Of a stretch of 64,000 nucleotides of DNA, positions 41,541-53,944 are shown piece after piece. A model generated the notes under the pieces. That model saw only the letters and a program-made list of their open reading frames with translations, did not search any database and was not told the DNA's origin. Where the stretch lies: contig JAAYTZ010000113.1 of NCBI GenBank assembly GCA_012517965.1, positions 79,465 to 143,464 on the forward strand, written 5' to 3'. The position numbers were made by a program, and so were the translations under genes. Position 1 is the stretch's first letter. The number at the start of each line of letters is the position of its first letter. This stretch comes from Propionibacterium sp. Lineage in GTDB: Bacteria; Actinomycetota; Actinomycetes; Propionibacteriales; Propionibacteriaceae.

Positions 41541-41891
41541 ATGGCCGGCCTGCGCGCGTGGTGGCGCAACCGACACTCGCCCGAGCCCGGCGGCTGGGAG
41601 GACCGTCGGCGGGCCGACGAGCGGGCCACGCCCGATCGGATCGCCGACTGCGCCGACCGGCAGTTGGTCCGCCTCCGCGGCACCATCGAGTCGTTGACGG
41701 TGCAGCCCCGCGAGACCGCGAACTGGCTGGAGGCCAGCCTGGTGGACGGCACCGGCACCGTGACGCTGATCTGGATGGGCCGGCACGAGATCCCGGGCAT
41801 CGAGGTGGGCCGGGACATGAGCGTCGAGGGAAGGATCTCGATCGTCGACGGCGAACGCCGGATCTACAACCCCTACTACACCCTCCGCTGA
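41541..41891 (+). CDS. OB-fold nucleic-acid-binding protein
   Basis: VRLRGTIESLTVQPRETANWLEASLVDGTGTVTLIWMGRHEIPGIEVGRDMSVEGRISIVDGERRIYNPYY. Confidence 0.85.
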   Translation: MAGLRAWWRNRHSPEPGGWEDRRRADERATPDRIADCADRQLVRLRGTIESLTVQPRETANWLEASLVDGTGTVTLIWMGRHEIPGIEVGRDMSVEGRISIVDGERRIYNPYYTLR

Positions 41892-41926
41892 GCCGGACGC
41901 CGGCCCGCCGGTTCGCCGCCCGCCGC

Positions 41927-42613
41927 CTATTCGCCCTCGACCGGCGCGCGCCGCACGCTGGGGGCCAGGTACCGGGCGAGGTCGAGTTCGTGGGTGGCGT
42001 CCCCGACGAACAGCAGTTCGTCCCCGCCCTCGACGGTGCCGTCCCGTTGGGGGGCGCCGGCCTGGCCGCCGCGGATGACGGCCACCAGGACGAAGTCGCC
42101 CGGAAGGGCGAGGTCGGCGATGCGCTGCCCGACCCGGGGACTGTCGTACGGCAGGGTCATCTCGACCAGGTTCGCGTGGCCGCCCCGGAAGCTGAAGAGG
42201 CGGACGAGGTCGCCGACCGTGACGGCCTCCTCGACCAGCGCACTCATCAGGCGCGGGGTCGACACCGCGACATCCACGCCCCAGACGTCGTCGAACATCC
42301 ACTCGTTGCTGGGGTGGTTGACCCGGGCCACCGTGCGCGGCACGGAGAACTCGGTCTTGGCCAGCAGGGAGTGCACGAGGTTGGCCTTGTCGTCGCCGGT
42401 GGCGGCGATGGCCACGTCGCACTGGTCGATCCGGGCCTCCTCCAGGGAGTCGACCTCGCAGGCGTCCGCGAGCAGCCAGTCGGCGCCGGGCACGCTCTCG
42501 GTCTTGATGGCGGCGGGGTCGCGGTCGATCAGGAGCACCTTGTGGCCGTTGGCCAGCAGTTCGCGGGCGATGGAGCGGCCCACGTTGCCGGCGCCGGCGA
42601 TGGCTACGCGCAT
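41927..42613 (-). CDS. TrkA-type potassium uptake regulatory protein (CeoC-like)
   Basis: MRVAIAGAGNVGRSIARELLANGHKVLLIDRDPAAI; TrkA-N plus TrkA-C domains. Confidence 0.92.
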   Translation of the reverse strand: MRVAIAGAGNVGRSIARELLANGHKVLLIDRDPAAIKTESVPGADWLLADACEVDSLEEARIDQCDVAIAATGDDKANLVHSLLAKTEFSVPRTVARVNHPSNEWMFDDVWGVDVAVSTPRLMSALVEEAVTVGDLVRLFSFRGGHANLVEMTLPYDSPRVGQRIADLALPGDFVLVAVIRGGQAGAPQRDGTVEGGDELLFVGDATHELDLARYLAPSVRRAPVEGE

Positions 42614-42627
42614 GGTTCCTCGGCTCC

Positions 42628-43290
42628 TCAGTGCTTGGCCGGCGGGCTGCCGAGCAGTTCCTCGATGGTCGCCACGTCCTCGTTGGCGCAGGCGGCGTAG
42701 ACGAGATCGCCGTCCTGCAGGATCGTCGCGGCGTCCGGCACGATGCCCTTGCCGAACCGCAGCAGGAACGGGATGGGGGCGCGGATCACCCCCTGGATGT
42801 CGCCGATCCGGCGGCCGACCCAGCCGACGTGGGTCGACACCTGGATCAGCCGGACGGCGCCCGACGGGTCGCGCCACTGCGGTTCCGAACCCTCGGGCAG
42901 CAGCCTGCGCAGCACCTGGTCGGCCGCCCACCGGACGGTCGCCACCGACGGGATGCCGAGCCGCTCGTACACCTCGGCGCGGCCCTGGTCGTAGATGCGG
43001 GCCACGACGTTCGCGATCCCGTAGGTCTCGCGGACCACGCGCGCGGCCAGGATGTTGGAGTTGTCGCCGCTGGAGACGGCCGCGAAGCCGTCGGCGTCCC
43101 GGATGCCGGCCGTCTCGAGGACGCGCCGGTCGAAGCCCACGCCGCGCACGGTCTTGCCGCGGAAGGTCGGGCCCAGCCGCCGGAAGGCGTCCGGATCGAG
43201 GTCGATGACGGCGACCGTGTGGCCGCGACGCTCCAGGCTCCGGGCGAGCGACGAGCCGACCCGGCCACAGCCCATGATGACGACGTGCAA
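42628..43290 (-). CDS. TrkA-type potassium uptake regulatory protein (CeoB-like)
   Basis: LHVVIMGCGRVGSSLARSLERRGHTVAVIDLDPDAFRRLGPTFRGKTVRGVGFDRRVLETAGI; TTG start. Confidence 0.92.
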   Translation of the reverse strand: MHVVIMGCGRVGSSLARSLERRGHTVAVIDLDPDAFRRLGPTFRGKTVRGVGFDRRVLETAGIRDADGFAAVSSGDNSNILAARVVRETYGIANVVARIYDQGRAEVYERLGIPSVATVRWAADQVLRRLLPEGSEPQWRDPSGAVRLIQVSTHVGWVGRRIGDIQGVIRAPIPFLLRFGKGIVPDAATILQDGDLVYAACANEDVATIEELLGSPPAKH

Positions 43291-43354
43291 CGAGGTGCCT
43301 TTCGAGACGGGCGCCGGCCGGAGGGCGCCGACCGGCGGGGTAGAGTCTAACGCC

Positions 43355-44548
43355 GTGCATGACGGCGACGCTCCGCTCCGCCGACCGGCCCGCACCACGG
43401 ACGCCGACGCGGGGCCGCGCGTGGGCGACGAGGTGACCGTTCCGATCGGGCCCGTGGCCCACGGCGGCCACTGGGTCGCCCGACACGACGGCCGGGTGAT
43501 CTTCGTCCGGGGCGCGCTGACCGGCGAACGGGTGCGCGTCCGGATCACGGCCGTGGCCGCCCGTCATCTGTTCGGGGACGCCGTCGAGGTGCTGGAGCCC
43601 GCCGGCGAGCGGGTCGACCCGCCGTGCCCGATCGCGGCCCGGTGCGGCGGCTGCGACTTCCAGCACGTCGCCCCCGATCACCAGGCAGAGCTCAAGCGGC
43701 GGGTCGTGGCCGAGCAGCTGCGCCGGTTGGCCGGGTTCGAGTGGGCCGGGGACGTCGAGTCGGTGCCTCCGCTGCTCGGCTGGCGCACCCGGGTGCGCTA
43801 TCACGCCGGGCCCGAGGGCTGGGGCATGCACCCGCCCCGCTCGCACGCCGTGACCCCCCTGCCCCCGCAGGGCTGCCTGATCGCGGGGCTCGGGCTGGGG
43901 CGTCCGCCCGCCCCGCCGGCGCCCGGCGTCGACCAGGTGCGGGGAGTCTCCGCCGCCGACGGCGTCCGATGGCTGCTGGGCGACGAGGACGCCGTCGTGC
44001 GGGAGCGCGCGGACGGCCACGACTATGAGGTGCGTGGGGACGGCTTCTGGCAGGTCCCCCCCCCCCCCCGCGCCGCCGACACCCTGGTGGACGCCGTCCT
44101 CGCCGGCCTGCGGCCCCGGGCGGGGGAGCGGGCCTTCGATCTCTACTGCGGCGTCGGCCTCTTCGCGGGGGCGCTCGCGCGCCGCGGCGTCCGGGTGACG
44201 GGGGTCGAGGGCGACCGGGCCGCGGTGGCCCTCGCCCGGCGCAACGTCCCGGAGGCCCGCTTCCACGCGGGCTCCGTCGACCGGGTGCTGGCGCGGCTGC
44301 CCGACCGGGTCGATCTGGTGGTGCTGGACCCGCCGCGCGCAGGCGCCGGCGCCCGGGTCCTGGACGCCGTGCTCCGGCGGCGTCCCCGGGCGGTCGCGTA
44401 CGTGGCCTGCGACCCGGCGGCGCTGGGCCGGGACCTGGGGCGGGCGCGCGCGCAGGGCTGGCGGGTGGCAGGGGTGCGGGCGTTCGACCTGTTCGGGATG
44501 ACCCATCACGTCGAGTGCGTCGCCGTGCTGGAAGCTGGGCCCGCGTGA
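43355..44548 (+). CDS. TRAM-domain class I SAM-dependent RNA (uracil-C5) methyltransferase
   Basis: VTVPIGPVAHGGHWVARHDGRVIFVRGALTGERVRVRI TRAM; CPIAARCGGCDFQHVAPDHQAELKRRVVAEQL; FDLYCGVGLFAGALA; VVLDPPRAGAG; AYVACDPAALGRDL. Confidence 0.93.
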   Translation: MHDGDAPLRRPARTTDADAGPRVGDEVTVPIGPVAHGGHWVARHDGRVIFVRGALTGERVRVRITAVAARHLFGDAVEVLEPAGERVDPPCPIAARCGGCDFQHVAPDHQAELKRRVVAEQLRRLAGFEWAGDVESVPPLLGWRTRVRYHAGPEGWGMHPPRSHAVTPLPPQGCLIAGLGLGRPPAPPAPGVDQVRGVSAADGVRWLLGDEDAVVRERADGHDYEVRGDGFWQVPPPPRAADTLVDAVLAGLRPRAGERAFDLYCGVGLFAGALARRGVRVTGVEGDRAAVALARRNVPEARFHAGSVDRVLARLPDRVDLVVLDPPRAGAGARVLDAVLRRRPRAVAYVACDPAALGRDLGRARAQGWRVAGVRAFDLFGMTHHVECVAVLEAGPA

Positions 44549-44763
44549 GTAGGGTGCCGCCGCAGCCGCGCTGCCCCGTCCGGCCCGGCGAATACTGCAC
44601 GCTGTGCCAGATGGGGGTCACCGGACCGGCCGACTGCGGCCTGGTGTACCTGGTCTTCGACGACACGGACTTCGACGACGCGGACTTCGACTCAACCACC
44701 CCGGACGGGGAGGACCGGGCCAAAATGGGGGAACAGCAGCCGAAGTCACCGGACCAGGGGTAG
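44545..44763 (+). CDS. Small conserved actinobacterial protein (DUF6767-like)
   Basis: [43 protein letters not shown] start overlapping the upstream stop. Confidence 0.6.
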   Translation: MSRVPPQPRCPVRPGEYCTLCQMGVTGPADCGLVYLVFDDTDFDDADFDSTTPDGEDRAKMGEQQPKSPDQG

Positions 44764-44765
44764 TA

Positions 44766-44779
44766 TCTCGACGTCGAGA
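44766..44779. promoter_or_regulatory. Perfect 14-bp palindrome in the acnA leader, putative operator
   Basis: TCTCGACGTCGAGA located 33 bp upstream of the acnA ATG. Confidence 0.5.
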
Positions 44780-44812
44780 CAATCCCGTCAGGACGAACCA
44801 GGAGTGGACCGC

Positions 44813-47488
<2,676 letters not shown>

Positions 47489-47499
47489 CCATGCGAGGC

Positions 47500-47534
47500 G
47501 CGAGGGGTCCCGGCCACCCGCCGGGGCCCCTCGC
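47500..47534 (+). terminator. Hairpin terminator after acnA
   Basis: GCGAGGGGTCCCGG-ccacccg-CCGGGGCCCCTCGC, 14-bp stem with one G-U pair. Confidence 0.7.
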
Positions 47535-47582
47535 CGCGTGCGGGACGCGCCCTAGCATGGCGGGCAGCCGAAGGAGGACGCA

Positions 47583-48089
47583 GTGGGACGGAAGCGGGCC
47601 GAACGGCCCCTGGCGGCGCGGCCGGCCGACGCGGAGCCGCGGGGCGACGCGCCCGTCGGCGGCGCTCGGGTCGCCTGGGCCCAGCTCGCCGGCCTGCTGG
47701 CGCTCGTGGTCGCCGGGCTCGGGTTCGCGGTGAGCGACGTGGTCCAGGCCGCACGGTGCGACAGCGACGACGTGACCTGCACGCTCGGCACCTACCTGGT
47801 GGGCACGCTCGTCAGCGCCGTGGCGGGTCTCGCGATCGTCGCCCGGGTGTTCCGGTTGGGCTGGGAGTGGGCGCTCGTGGTCGCGTCGGTCGTCCTCGCC
47901 CTGCCCCTGCTGTTGGACCTGGCCGGGAACTGGGCGTGGCTCGCGGCCGCACTCGCGCCGACGCTGGGCGCACTGCTCACCCTGGACGGGCGGCAGCGGC
48001 CCCGCTGGCGTCCGGTTGCGATCGGGGTCGGCTGCGGGCTGGCTCTGGCCGTCGTGGCGCTGTGGACGTTCTTCCCACCCGGGGGTTGA
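47583..48089 (+). CDS. Hypothetical membrane protein (about 4 TM)
   Basis: GTG start; hydrophobic segments WAQLAGLLALVVAGLGFAV, YLVGTLVSAVAGLAIVA, WALVVASVVLALPLLLDLAGNW. Confidence 0.6.
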   Translation: MGRKRAERPLAARPADAEPRGDAPVGGARVAWAQLAGLLALVVAGLGFAVSDVVQAARCDSDDVTCTLGTYLVGTLVSAVAGLAIVARVFRLGWEWALVVASVVLALPLLLDLAGNWAWLAAALAPTLGALLTLDGRQRPRWRPVAIGVGCGLALAVVALWTFFPPGG

Positions 48090-48114
48090 ATCTATCGAAC
48101 ACCTGTTCTAATCT
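48086..48114 (+). promoter_or_regulatory. Putative LexA-controlled promoter with SOS box in the -35/-10 spacer
   Basis: TTGAAT (48086-48091), 17-bp spacer, TAATCT (48109-48114); SOS-like box TCGAACACCTGTTCTA at 48095-48110. Confidence 0.7.
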
Positions 48115-48143
48115 GTGGCCCTGGACGAGCTCCGGGAGGTGCC

Positions 48144-48560
48144 ATGCAGACAACCGGCCGTCTCCACCCGGCCGACGCGGTGGAGAACCAGACCACGCTC
48201 TACGTTCCGCCGGGCTGGCCGGCCGCGGTGCGCCCGCCCGGCGCCCCCGACTGGGAACGCACGGCCGTTGCCTTCCTGCTCGACTGCTGCCCGCCCGACT
48301 TCCGGCGGTACCCGGTGCTGCGCCGCCACCCGGTGATCCTCGCCCGGTTCGCCGCCGCAGCGGTGGCGGCCCAGGGGCAGGCCTGTCGGGCGGGGCTGGG
48401 CACCTGCCGGGCCGACCTGGCCGGCTTCGTCCCCCCGGACGCCGTCGAGGCAGCCACGGCGGCCTGGCAGGAACAGGAAGCGGCCCTGCGGCGTACCGCC
48501 CGGGAGGTGGCGTTGGTCGAGGGGGCGCTGCGGGGCCGGGTCTACGTGCGCAAGCTCTGA
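48144..48560 (+). CDS. Conserved actinobacterial protein of unknown function, putatively SOS-regulated
   Basis: ATG with GGGAGG RBS; DWERTAVAFLLDCCPPDFRRYPVLRRHPVILARFAAAAVAAQ...VALVEGALRGRVYVRKL. Confidence 0.75.
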   Translation: MQTTGRLHPADAVENQTTLYVPPGWPAAVRPPGAPDWERTAVAFLLDCCPPDFRRYPVLRRHPVILARFAAAAVAAQGQACRAGLGTCRADLAGFVPPDAVEAATAAWQEQEAALRRTAREVALVEGALRGRVYVRKL

Positions 48561-48628
48561 CCTCGGAGCCTGCGCGCGGGCCCGGCCCGCCGCAGGGCGG
48601 GCTGGGGGCCGCCGGGTAGAGTGGCGGC

Positions 48629-50566
48629 ATGTCCGTGCTGGAGAGGATCAGCGACCCGCGAGACCTACGGGACCTCGGTCCGCGCGACCTGGAGGCCCTC
48701 GCCGCGGAGATCCGCACGTTCCTGATCCGTCAGGTGAGCCGCACCGGCGGACATCTCGGCCCGAACCTGGGCGTCGTCGAACTCACCATCGCGCTGCATC
48801 GGGTGTTCGACTCGCCCCGCGACCCGATCGTCTTCGACACGGGTCACCAGAGCTACGTCCACAAGATCCTGACCGGACGCCGCGACGCCTTCCCGCAGCT
48901 GCGGCAGCGCGGTGGCCTGTCGGGTTACCCGTCGCGCGCCGAGTCCGAGCATGACTGGGTCGAGAACAGCCACGCTTCGACGTCGCTGTCGTGGGCCGAG
49001 GGCCTCGCCCGGGCCTTCCAGCTGCGGGGGGAGGACCGCACGGTCGTCGCGGTCATCGGCGACGGCGCCCTGACCGGCGGCATGGCCTGGGAGGCGCTGA
49101 ACAACATCGCCATCCAGCCCGACCTGCGCCTCGTGGTCGTCGTGAACGACAACGGCCGCAGCTACACCCCCACGGTGGGCGGCCTGGCCACCCACCTCCA
49201 GGGGTTGCGCACCGACCGCCGCTACGAGCAGGCGCTCAAGGCGATCAAGGAGAGCGTGCGGGCGGCGCCGCTGGTGGGCGGCCCCGTCTACGGGCTGATG
49301 CACGGGCTCAAGGCGGGCGTCAAGGACGTGCTGGCCCCCCAGGGGTTGTTCGCGGACCTCGGGCTGAAGTACCTCGGCCCGATCCCCGGTCATCAGTTGT
49401 CCCAGCTGGAGGGCGCGCTGGAGTCGGCGCGGAACTTCGGAGGGCCGGTGATCGTCCACGTCATCACCGAGAAGGGGAAGGGGTACGGGCCCGCGGAACG
49501 CCACGACGAGGACCGTTTCCACGCCGTCAGCAAGATCGACGAGGTCACGGGGGAGCCGCTCGCGTCGGCCGCGGCGCGGCCCACCTGGACGAAGTCCTTC
49601 GCCGACCACCTGGTTCGGTTGGGCCGGCGGCGTCCCGACGTGGTGGCGATCACGGCCGCGATGCTGCACCCGACGGGGCTGGGGCCGTTCGCCTCCGCCT
49701 TCCCCGACCGCGTGTTCGACGTCGGGATCGCCGAGCAGCACGCGGTGACCTTCGCCGCGGGGCTCGCCCGGGGCGGGCTGCACCCGATCGTGGCCCTGTA
49801 CGCCACCTTCCTGAACCGCGCCTTCGACCAGGTGCTGATGGATGTCGCGCTGCACCGGCTGGGGGTCACCCTCGTCTTGGATCGGGCTGGGCTCACCGGC
49901 CCGGACGGCGCCAGCCACAACGGGATGTGGGACCACTCGATCCTGGGCCTGGTGCCGGGCCTACGTCTCGCCGCCCCCCGGGACGAGCCCCGGCTCGCCG
50001 AGGCGCTGGAGACCGCGACGTCGATCGACGACGCCCCCTCCGTGATCCGGTTCAGCAAGGAGACCGTCCCCGCCCCCCTGCCCGCGGTGCGGCGCCACGG
50101 CAGCGTCGACGTGCTGACGGACGCCCCCGGCGCCCGCGTGCTCGTGGTCGGCTACGGCCAGTTCGCCGGGCTCGCGGTCGAGGTGGGCCAGCGGGTCGCC
50201 GATCAGGGGATCCCGGTGACCGTCGTCGACCCCGTCTGGGCGCTGCCCGTCAGCGCGGACCTCGTCGACCTGTGCGCCGCGCACGAGTTCGTCGTCACGC
50301 TCGAGGACAGCGGCGTCGTGGGCGGCCTGGGGGCCCGGCTCGCTCAGGAACTGCGCGACCGCGACCTCCGGACGCCGGTGCACAACCTGGGCATTCCGCA
50401 GCGCTTCCTGCCCCACGCCTCGCGTCGCGAGCTGTTGGAGGAGCTCGGCCTGGTGCCCCAGGACGTGGCCCGGGCGGTCGTCGAGCGGGTGGCGGCCGCC
50501 GATGCCGCGACGCCCGGGCTGCCCGCGCCGGTGGCGGCGCCCGGGGAGCGGGCCGCCGAGCGCTGA
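48629..50566 (+). CDS. dxs: 1-deoxy-D-xylulose-5-phosphate synthase
   Basis: [99 protein letters not shown]. Confidence 0.97.
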   Translation: MSVLERISDPRDLRDLGPRDLEALAAEIRTFLIRQVSRTGGHLGPNLGVVELTIALHRVFDSPRDPIVFDTGHQSYVHKILTGRRDAFPQLRQRGGLSGYPSRAESEHDWVENSHASTSLSWAEGLARAFQLRGEDRTVVAVIGDGALTGGMAWEALNNIAIQPDLRLVVVVNDNGRSYTPTVGGLATHLQGLRTDRRYEQALKAIKESVRAAPLVGGPVYGLMHGLKAGVKDVLAPQGLFADLGLKYLGPIPGHQLSQLEGALESARNFGGPVIVHVITEKGKGYGPAERHDEDRFHAVSKIDEVTGEPLASAAARPTWTKSFADHLVRLGRRRPDVVAITAAMLHPTGLGPFASAFPDRVFDVGIAEQHAVTFAAGLARGGLHPIVALYATFLNRAFDQVLMDVALHRLGVTLVLDRAGLTGPDGASHNGMWDHSILGLVPGLRLAAPRDEPRLAEALETATSIDDAPSVIRFSKETVPAPLPAVRRHGSVDVLTDAPGARVLVVGYGQFAGLAVEVGQRVADQGIPVTVVDPVWALPVSADLVDLCAAHEFVVTLEDSGVVGGLGARLAQELRDRDLRTPVHNLGIPQRFLPHASRRELLEELGLVPQDVARAVVERVAAADAATPGLPAPVAAPGERAAER

Positions 50567-50593
50567 GCGGTGCCCGTGGTGCCGCGGGCGGTC

Positions 50594-51871
50594 TCAGCCC
50601 AGCAGGGGGGAGACCACCGGGACGACGTGGGCGCGCTGCCATGGGCGCGCGAGCCGCTCGGCGAGGAACGCATCCACCGACTCCGGCGAGGGATCGGCGG
50701 GTGGCTCCCAGGCGAGCCGGCGGAGGGCGTCCGGCGCGATCAGGTTCTCCACGGGCAGCTGCAGCGTCTCGGCCAGGTGCAGCGTGGCGGGGCGGAGCCG
50801 GTTCCAGCGCGCGAACGCCTCCGGGAACCGCCGGCCCCAGGTGCGGGGCGGCGGGGGACCCTCCGGGGTGACGGACGCCGCCGGCCAGTCGGCGCGGTCG
50901 AGCGCCGCGGCCTGCTGCAGCGCCTCGACGAACTCCCGTTCGAAGCGGGCGGCGAGCCGCCAGCCGAACCCCCGGACCTCGCGCAGGTCGTCCCTGGTGA
51001 GCGTGATCGACCCGCCGCGGGGGACCCGGGCCGCCAGCTCGATGATCGCGGCGTCCGGCAGGACCCGGCCGGGGGCCCGGTCGATCCGGCGGGCGATCTC
51101 GTCGCGGGCCTCCCACAGGGCCCGCACGACGGCGAGTTGCCCCCGGTAGCGCAGCTCGTGGACGCCGGAGGTGCGGCGCCACGGCTCGTCGCGGCGCGAC
51201 GGCGGGTCGGCGGCGTGCCGGACCAGGAAGTCGAACTCCTGCCGAGCCCACTCCTCCTTGCCGGCCCGCTCCAGTTCGGCCGCCACCCACTCGCGCAGGT
51301 CGGCGAGGAGCTCCACGTCGAGGGCCGCGTAGCTGAGCCACTCGGTGGGCAGCGGCCGTTTGGACCAGTCGGCCGCGGAGTGCTCCTTCGCCAGCGTCGT
51401 GCCCAGCGCCCGCTCGGTCAGCGAGGTCAGCGAGACCCTGGGGAAGCCGAGCAGCCGGCCGGCCAGCTCCGTATCGAAGAGGCGGCGCGGCAGCAGCTTG
51501 ACCTCGGCCAGGCAGGGTAGATCCTGTTGGGCGGCGTGGATCACCCACTCGACGTGGGCGAGGGCCTCGGCCGGCCCGGAGAGGTCGGCTCGGTCGGCGT
51601 CCCCCTCGAAGGCGACCGGGTCGACGAGCACGGTGCCGGCCCCGGCGCGCCGCAACTGGATGAGGTAGGCCTTGGCCGAGTAGCGGAAGCTCTGGGCGCG
51701 CTCGGTGTCGACGGCGAGCGGGCCGTGGCCGGCGGCCAGGGCGGCCACGGCCTCGGCGAGCGCGGCGGGGGTGTCGACGATCGGGGGGACGCCGTCGGCC
51801 GGCGCGGCGAGCAGTCGGGGTGCGGACGCCGCCGGGGCCTCGTCGGGCGCCTCGGGCGTGGTCGCGGTCAC
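50594..51871 (-). CDS. rnd: Ribonuclease D / HRDC-domain protein
   Basis: GHGPLAVDTERAQSFRYSAKAYLIQLRRAGAGTVLVDP; VIHAAQQDLPCLAEV; LPTEWLSYAALDVELLADLREWV; GTG start overlapping the DUF3000 stop. Confidence 0.9.
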   Translation of the reverse strand: MTATTPEAPDEAPAASAPRLLAAPADGVPPIVDTPAALAEAVAALAAGHGPLAVDTERAQSFRYSAKAYLIQLRRAGAGTVLVDPVAFEGDADRADLSGPAEALAHVEWVIHAAQQDLPCLAEVKLLPRRLFDTELAGRLLGFPRVSLTSLTERALGTTLAKEHSAADWSKRPLPTEWLSYAALDVELLADLREWVAAELERAGKEEWARQEFDFLVRHAADPPSRRDEPWRRTSGVHELRYRGQLAVVRALWEARDEIARRIDRAPGRVLPDAAIIELAARVPRGGSITLTRDDLREVRGFGWRLAARFEREFVEALQQAAALDRADWPAASVTPEGPPPPRTWGRRFPEAFARWNRLRPATLHLAETLQLPVENLIAPDALRRLAWEPPADPSPESVDAFLAERLARPWQRAHVVPVVSPLLG

Positions 51872-52461
51872 CGGCGTCGCCTCCCCGGGCGCCGCGCCGG
51901 GAGGGGGACGACGCCCGGCGGCAGCAGGGGCAGGCCGGACACCATGCACAGGAGGTCCTGCCACGCCTGGGCGTGGGCGACGATGTCCGAGCCCGCGGCG
52001 ACGATCGGCGTCCAGGAGGCGCGGATCTCCACCTCGGCGCGGTGCGGGTCGCCCGCCATCGAGCCGAACGACTCCGAGGAGACGGCGGTCACCGTCCCCG
52101 ACGCGGCGGTGTGCGAAGCCTGATGGCGCTCCAGCGCGTCGACGAGCCAGGACCACCCCACCTCGCGGAGCAGCGGATCGGCGCCCATCTCGGCGTCCAC
52201 CTCCGCGCGCGCGTAGGTGACGCAGCGGAACGTGCCGTCCCACGCGGGGTTGCCGTCCGGGTCGTACAACAGCACGAGCCGCCCGCGGCCCAGGTCGGCG
52301 TCGCCGGACTCGACGTCGGCCTCCAGGGCCAGCGCGTACGGCGCGATGCGCTGGGGGGCCGGGATCTCCTCGACCACCAGTTCGGGACGCCACGGCATCG
52401 ACAGCACCGCGGCGGCGGCGTCGTCGAAGAGCCGGGAAACGGGATGTCTGGTGGCGCCCAC
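51868..52461 (-). CDS. DUF3000 family protein
   Basis: FDDAAAAVLSMPWRPELVVEEIPAPQRIAPYALALEADV...LGRGRLVLLYDPDGNPAWDGTFRCVTYARAEVDAEMGADPLL. Confidence 0.9.
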   Translation of the reverse strand: MGATRHPVSRLFDDAAAAVLSMPWRPELVVEEIPAPQRIAPYALALEADVESGDADLGRGRLVLLYDPDGNPAWDGTFRCVTYARAEVDAEMGADPLLREVGWSWLVDALERHQASHTAASGTVTAVSSESFGSMAGDPHRAEVEIRASWTPIVAAGSDIVAHAQAWQDLLCMVSGLPLLPPGVVPLPARRPGRRRR

Positions 52462-52535
52462 GGTGCCAGGCTAGCCAGCGGAGCCGACAACGCCGCCGGG
52501 GCGCGCCGGGTGCCGCGCCCCCCACGGACCGGACG

Positions 52536-52955
52536 TCAGCCGGCCGGCCGGTGGACGAGGCAGATCGAGTTGATGCAGTAGCGCTGGTCGGTGGGGGTGT
52601 CGTAGCCCTCGCCGGTGAACACGTGGCCCAGGTGGCTGTCGCAGGACGCGCAGCGCACCTCGACGCGGGGGCGTCCGGGCAGCGAGTGATCGGTGAGGTA
52701 GCGCACCCGGTCGGCGGCCGCGGGCGCGTAGAACGACGGCCAGCCGCAGTGCGACGCGAACTTCTCGGTGCTGGTGAACAGTTCGGCCCCGCAGGCCCGG
52801 CAGGCGTAGGTGCCGGGCTCGGAGAAGTGCTCGTACTCTCCGGTGCCGGGGCGTTCGGTGGCCCCCTCACGCAGCACCTGGTACTCGAACGGCGTCAGTC
52901 TGGCCCGCCACTCCTGGGGCGTCAGCCGTACCCGCGGGATGAAGTCGTCGGTCAC
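52536..52955 (-). CDS. msrB: Peptide-methionine (R)-S-oxide reductase
   Basis: TPFEYQVLREGATERPGTGEYEHFSEPGTYACRACGAELFTSTEKFASHCGWPSFY; VRCASCDSHLGHVF; RYCINSICL. Confidence 0.95.
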   Translation of the reverse strand: MTDDFIPRVRLTPQEWRARLTPFEYQVLREGATERPGTGEYEHFSEPGTYACRACGAELFTSTEKFASHCGWPSFYAPAAADRVRYLTDHSLPGRPRVEVRCASCDSHLGHVFTGEGYDTPTDQRYCINSICLVHRPAG

Positions 52956-53061
52956 GTCCCCATCCTGCCCGGCCCGAGCGGCCGACCCAAGGGCGGCCGC
53001 ACCGGCAGCGTCCGGCCTGGGGTGCTTGGCCCGGTGGGACCCGATGCAGCAGACTGCCCGC

Positions 53062-53934
53062 ATGGGGAACAACCGAACCAAGCACGCAGAATCGCCGTTG
53101 TCGGAGCTGCTTCGGGCGCCGCGGGGCTCCGTCGACCTCCGCGCGATCGACACCAACGACGCGCCCGGCTATCCGGGTGATGGCAAGGAGGACGCCGACG
53201 AGCAGCGGGAGAGCCTGGAGCCCGAGCTGGACGACCTGCAGGAGCGGCTCTACGCCCAGGGGAAGGTGAACCCCGAGACCGCGCCCCGCCTGCTGCTGAT
53301 CCTGCAGGGGCTCGACACGTCGGGCAAGGGCGGCGCGATCCGGCACGCGGTCGGCATGGTCGACCCCCAGGGCATCAAGCTCACGGCCTTCAAGGCGCCC
53401 ACGGAGGAAGAGCGGGCGCACCACTTCCTGTGGCGGATCGAGCGGGCGCTGCCGGGGGTCGGGATGATCGGCGTCTTCGACCGGTCGCACTACGAGGACG
53501 TCCTGATCGGGCGGGTCGAGAACCTCGCGCCGCCCGACGTGATCGAGCGGCGCTACGACGAGATCAACGCGTTCGAGGCGGGCCTCGTCGAGCAGGGGTA
53601 CGTCCTCGTGAAGTGCCTGCTGCACATCTCGGCCGACGAGCAGAAGGCCCGGCTCCAGGAGCGGCTGGACAAACCCGACAAGCACTGGAAGTACAACCCC
53701 GGCGACCTGGGTACCCGAGCGAAGTGGGACGCCTACCTGGACGCGTTCAACGTCGCCCTCGAACGCTGCAACCCCGACAGCGCGCCGTGGTACGTGATCC
53801 CGGCGGACAAGAAGTGGTACCGGGACTGGGCCGTCACCGAACTGCTGCGCGAAAAGCTGGCCGCCCTGCGGCTGGAGTGGCCGAAGGCCGAGTTCGACGT
53901 CGAGGAGGAGAAGCGGAGGCTGGCCGAGACCTGA
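53062..53934 (+). CDS. PPK2-family polyphosphate kinase
   Basis: RLLLILQGLDTSGKGGAIRHAVGMVDPQGIKLTAFKAPTEEE; MIGVFDRSHYEDVLIGRV; DKHWKYNPGDLGTRAKWDAYLDAFNVAL. Confidence 0.95.
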   Translation: MGNNRTKHAESPLSELLRAPRGSVDLRAIDTNDAPGYPGDGKEDADEQRESLEPELDDLQERLYAQGKVNPETAPRLLLILQGLDTSGKGGAIRHAVGMVDPQGIKLTAFKAPTEEERAHHFLWRIERALPGVGMIGVFDRSHYEDVLIGRVENLAPPDVIERRYDEINAFEAGLVEQGYVLVKCLLHISADEQKARLQERLDKPDKHWKYNPGDLGTRAKWDAYLDAFNVALERCNPDSAPWYVIPADKKWYRDWAVTELLREKLAALRLEWPKAEFDVEEEKRRLAET

Positions 53935-53944
53935 GCCGGAGCTG

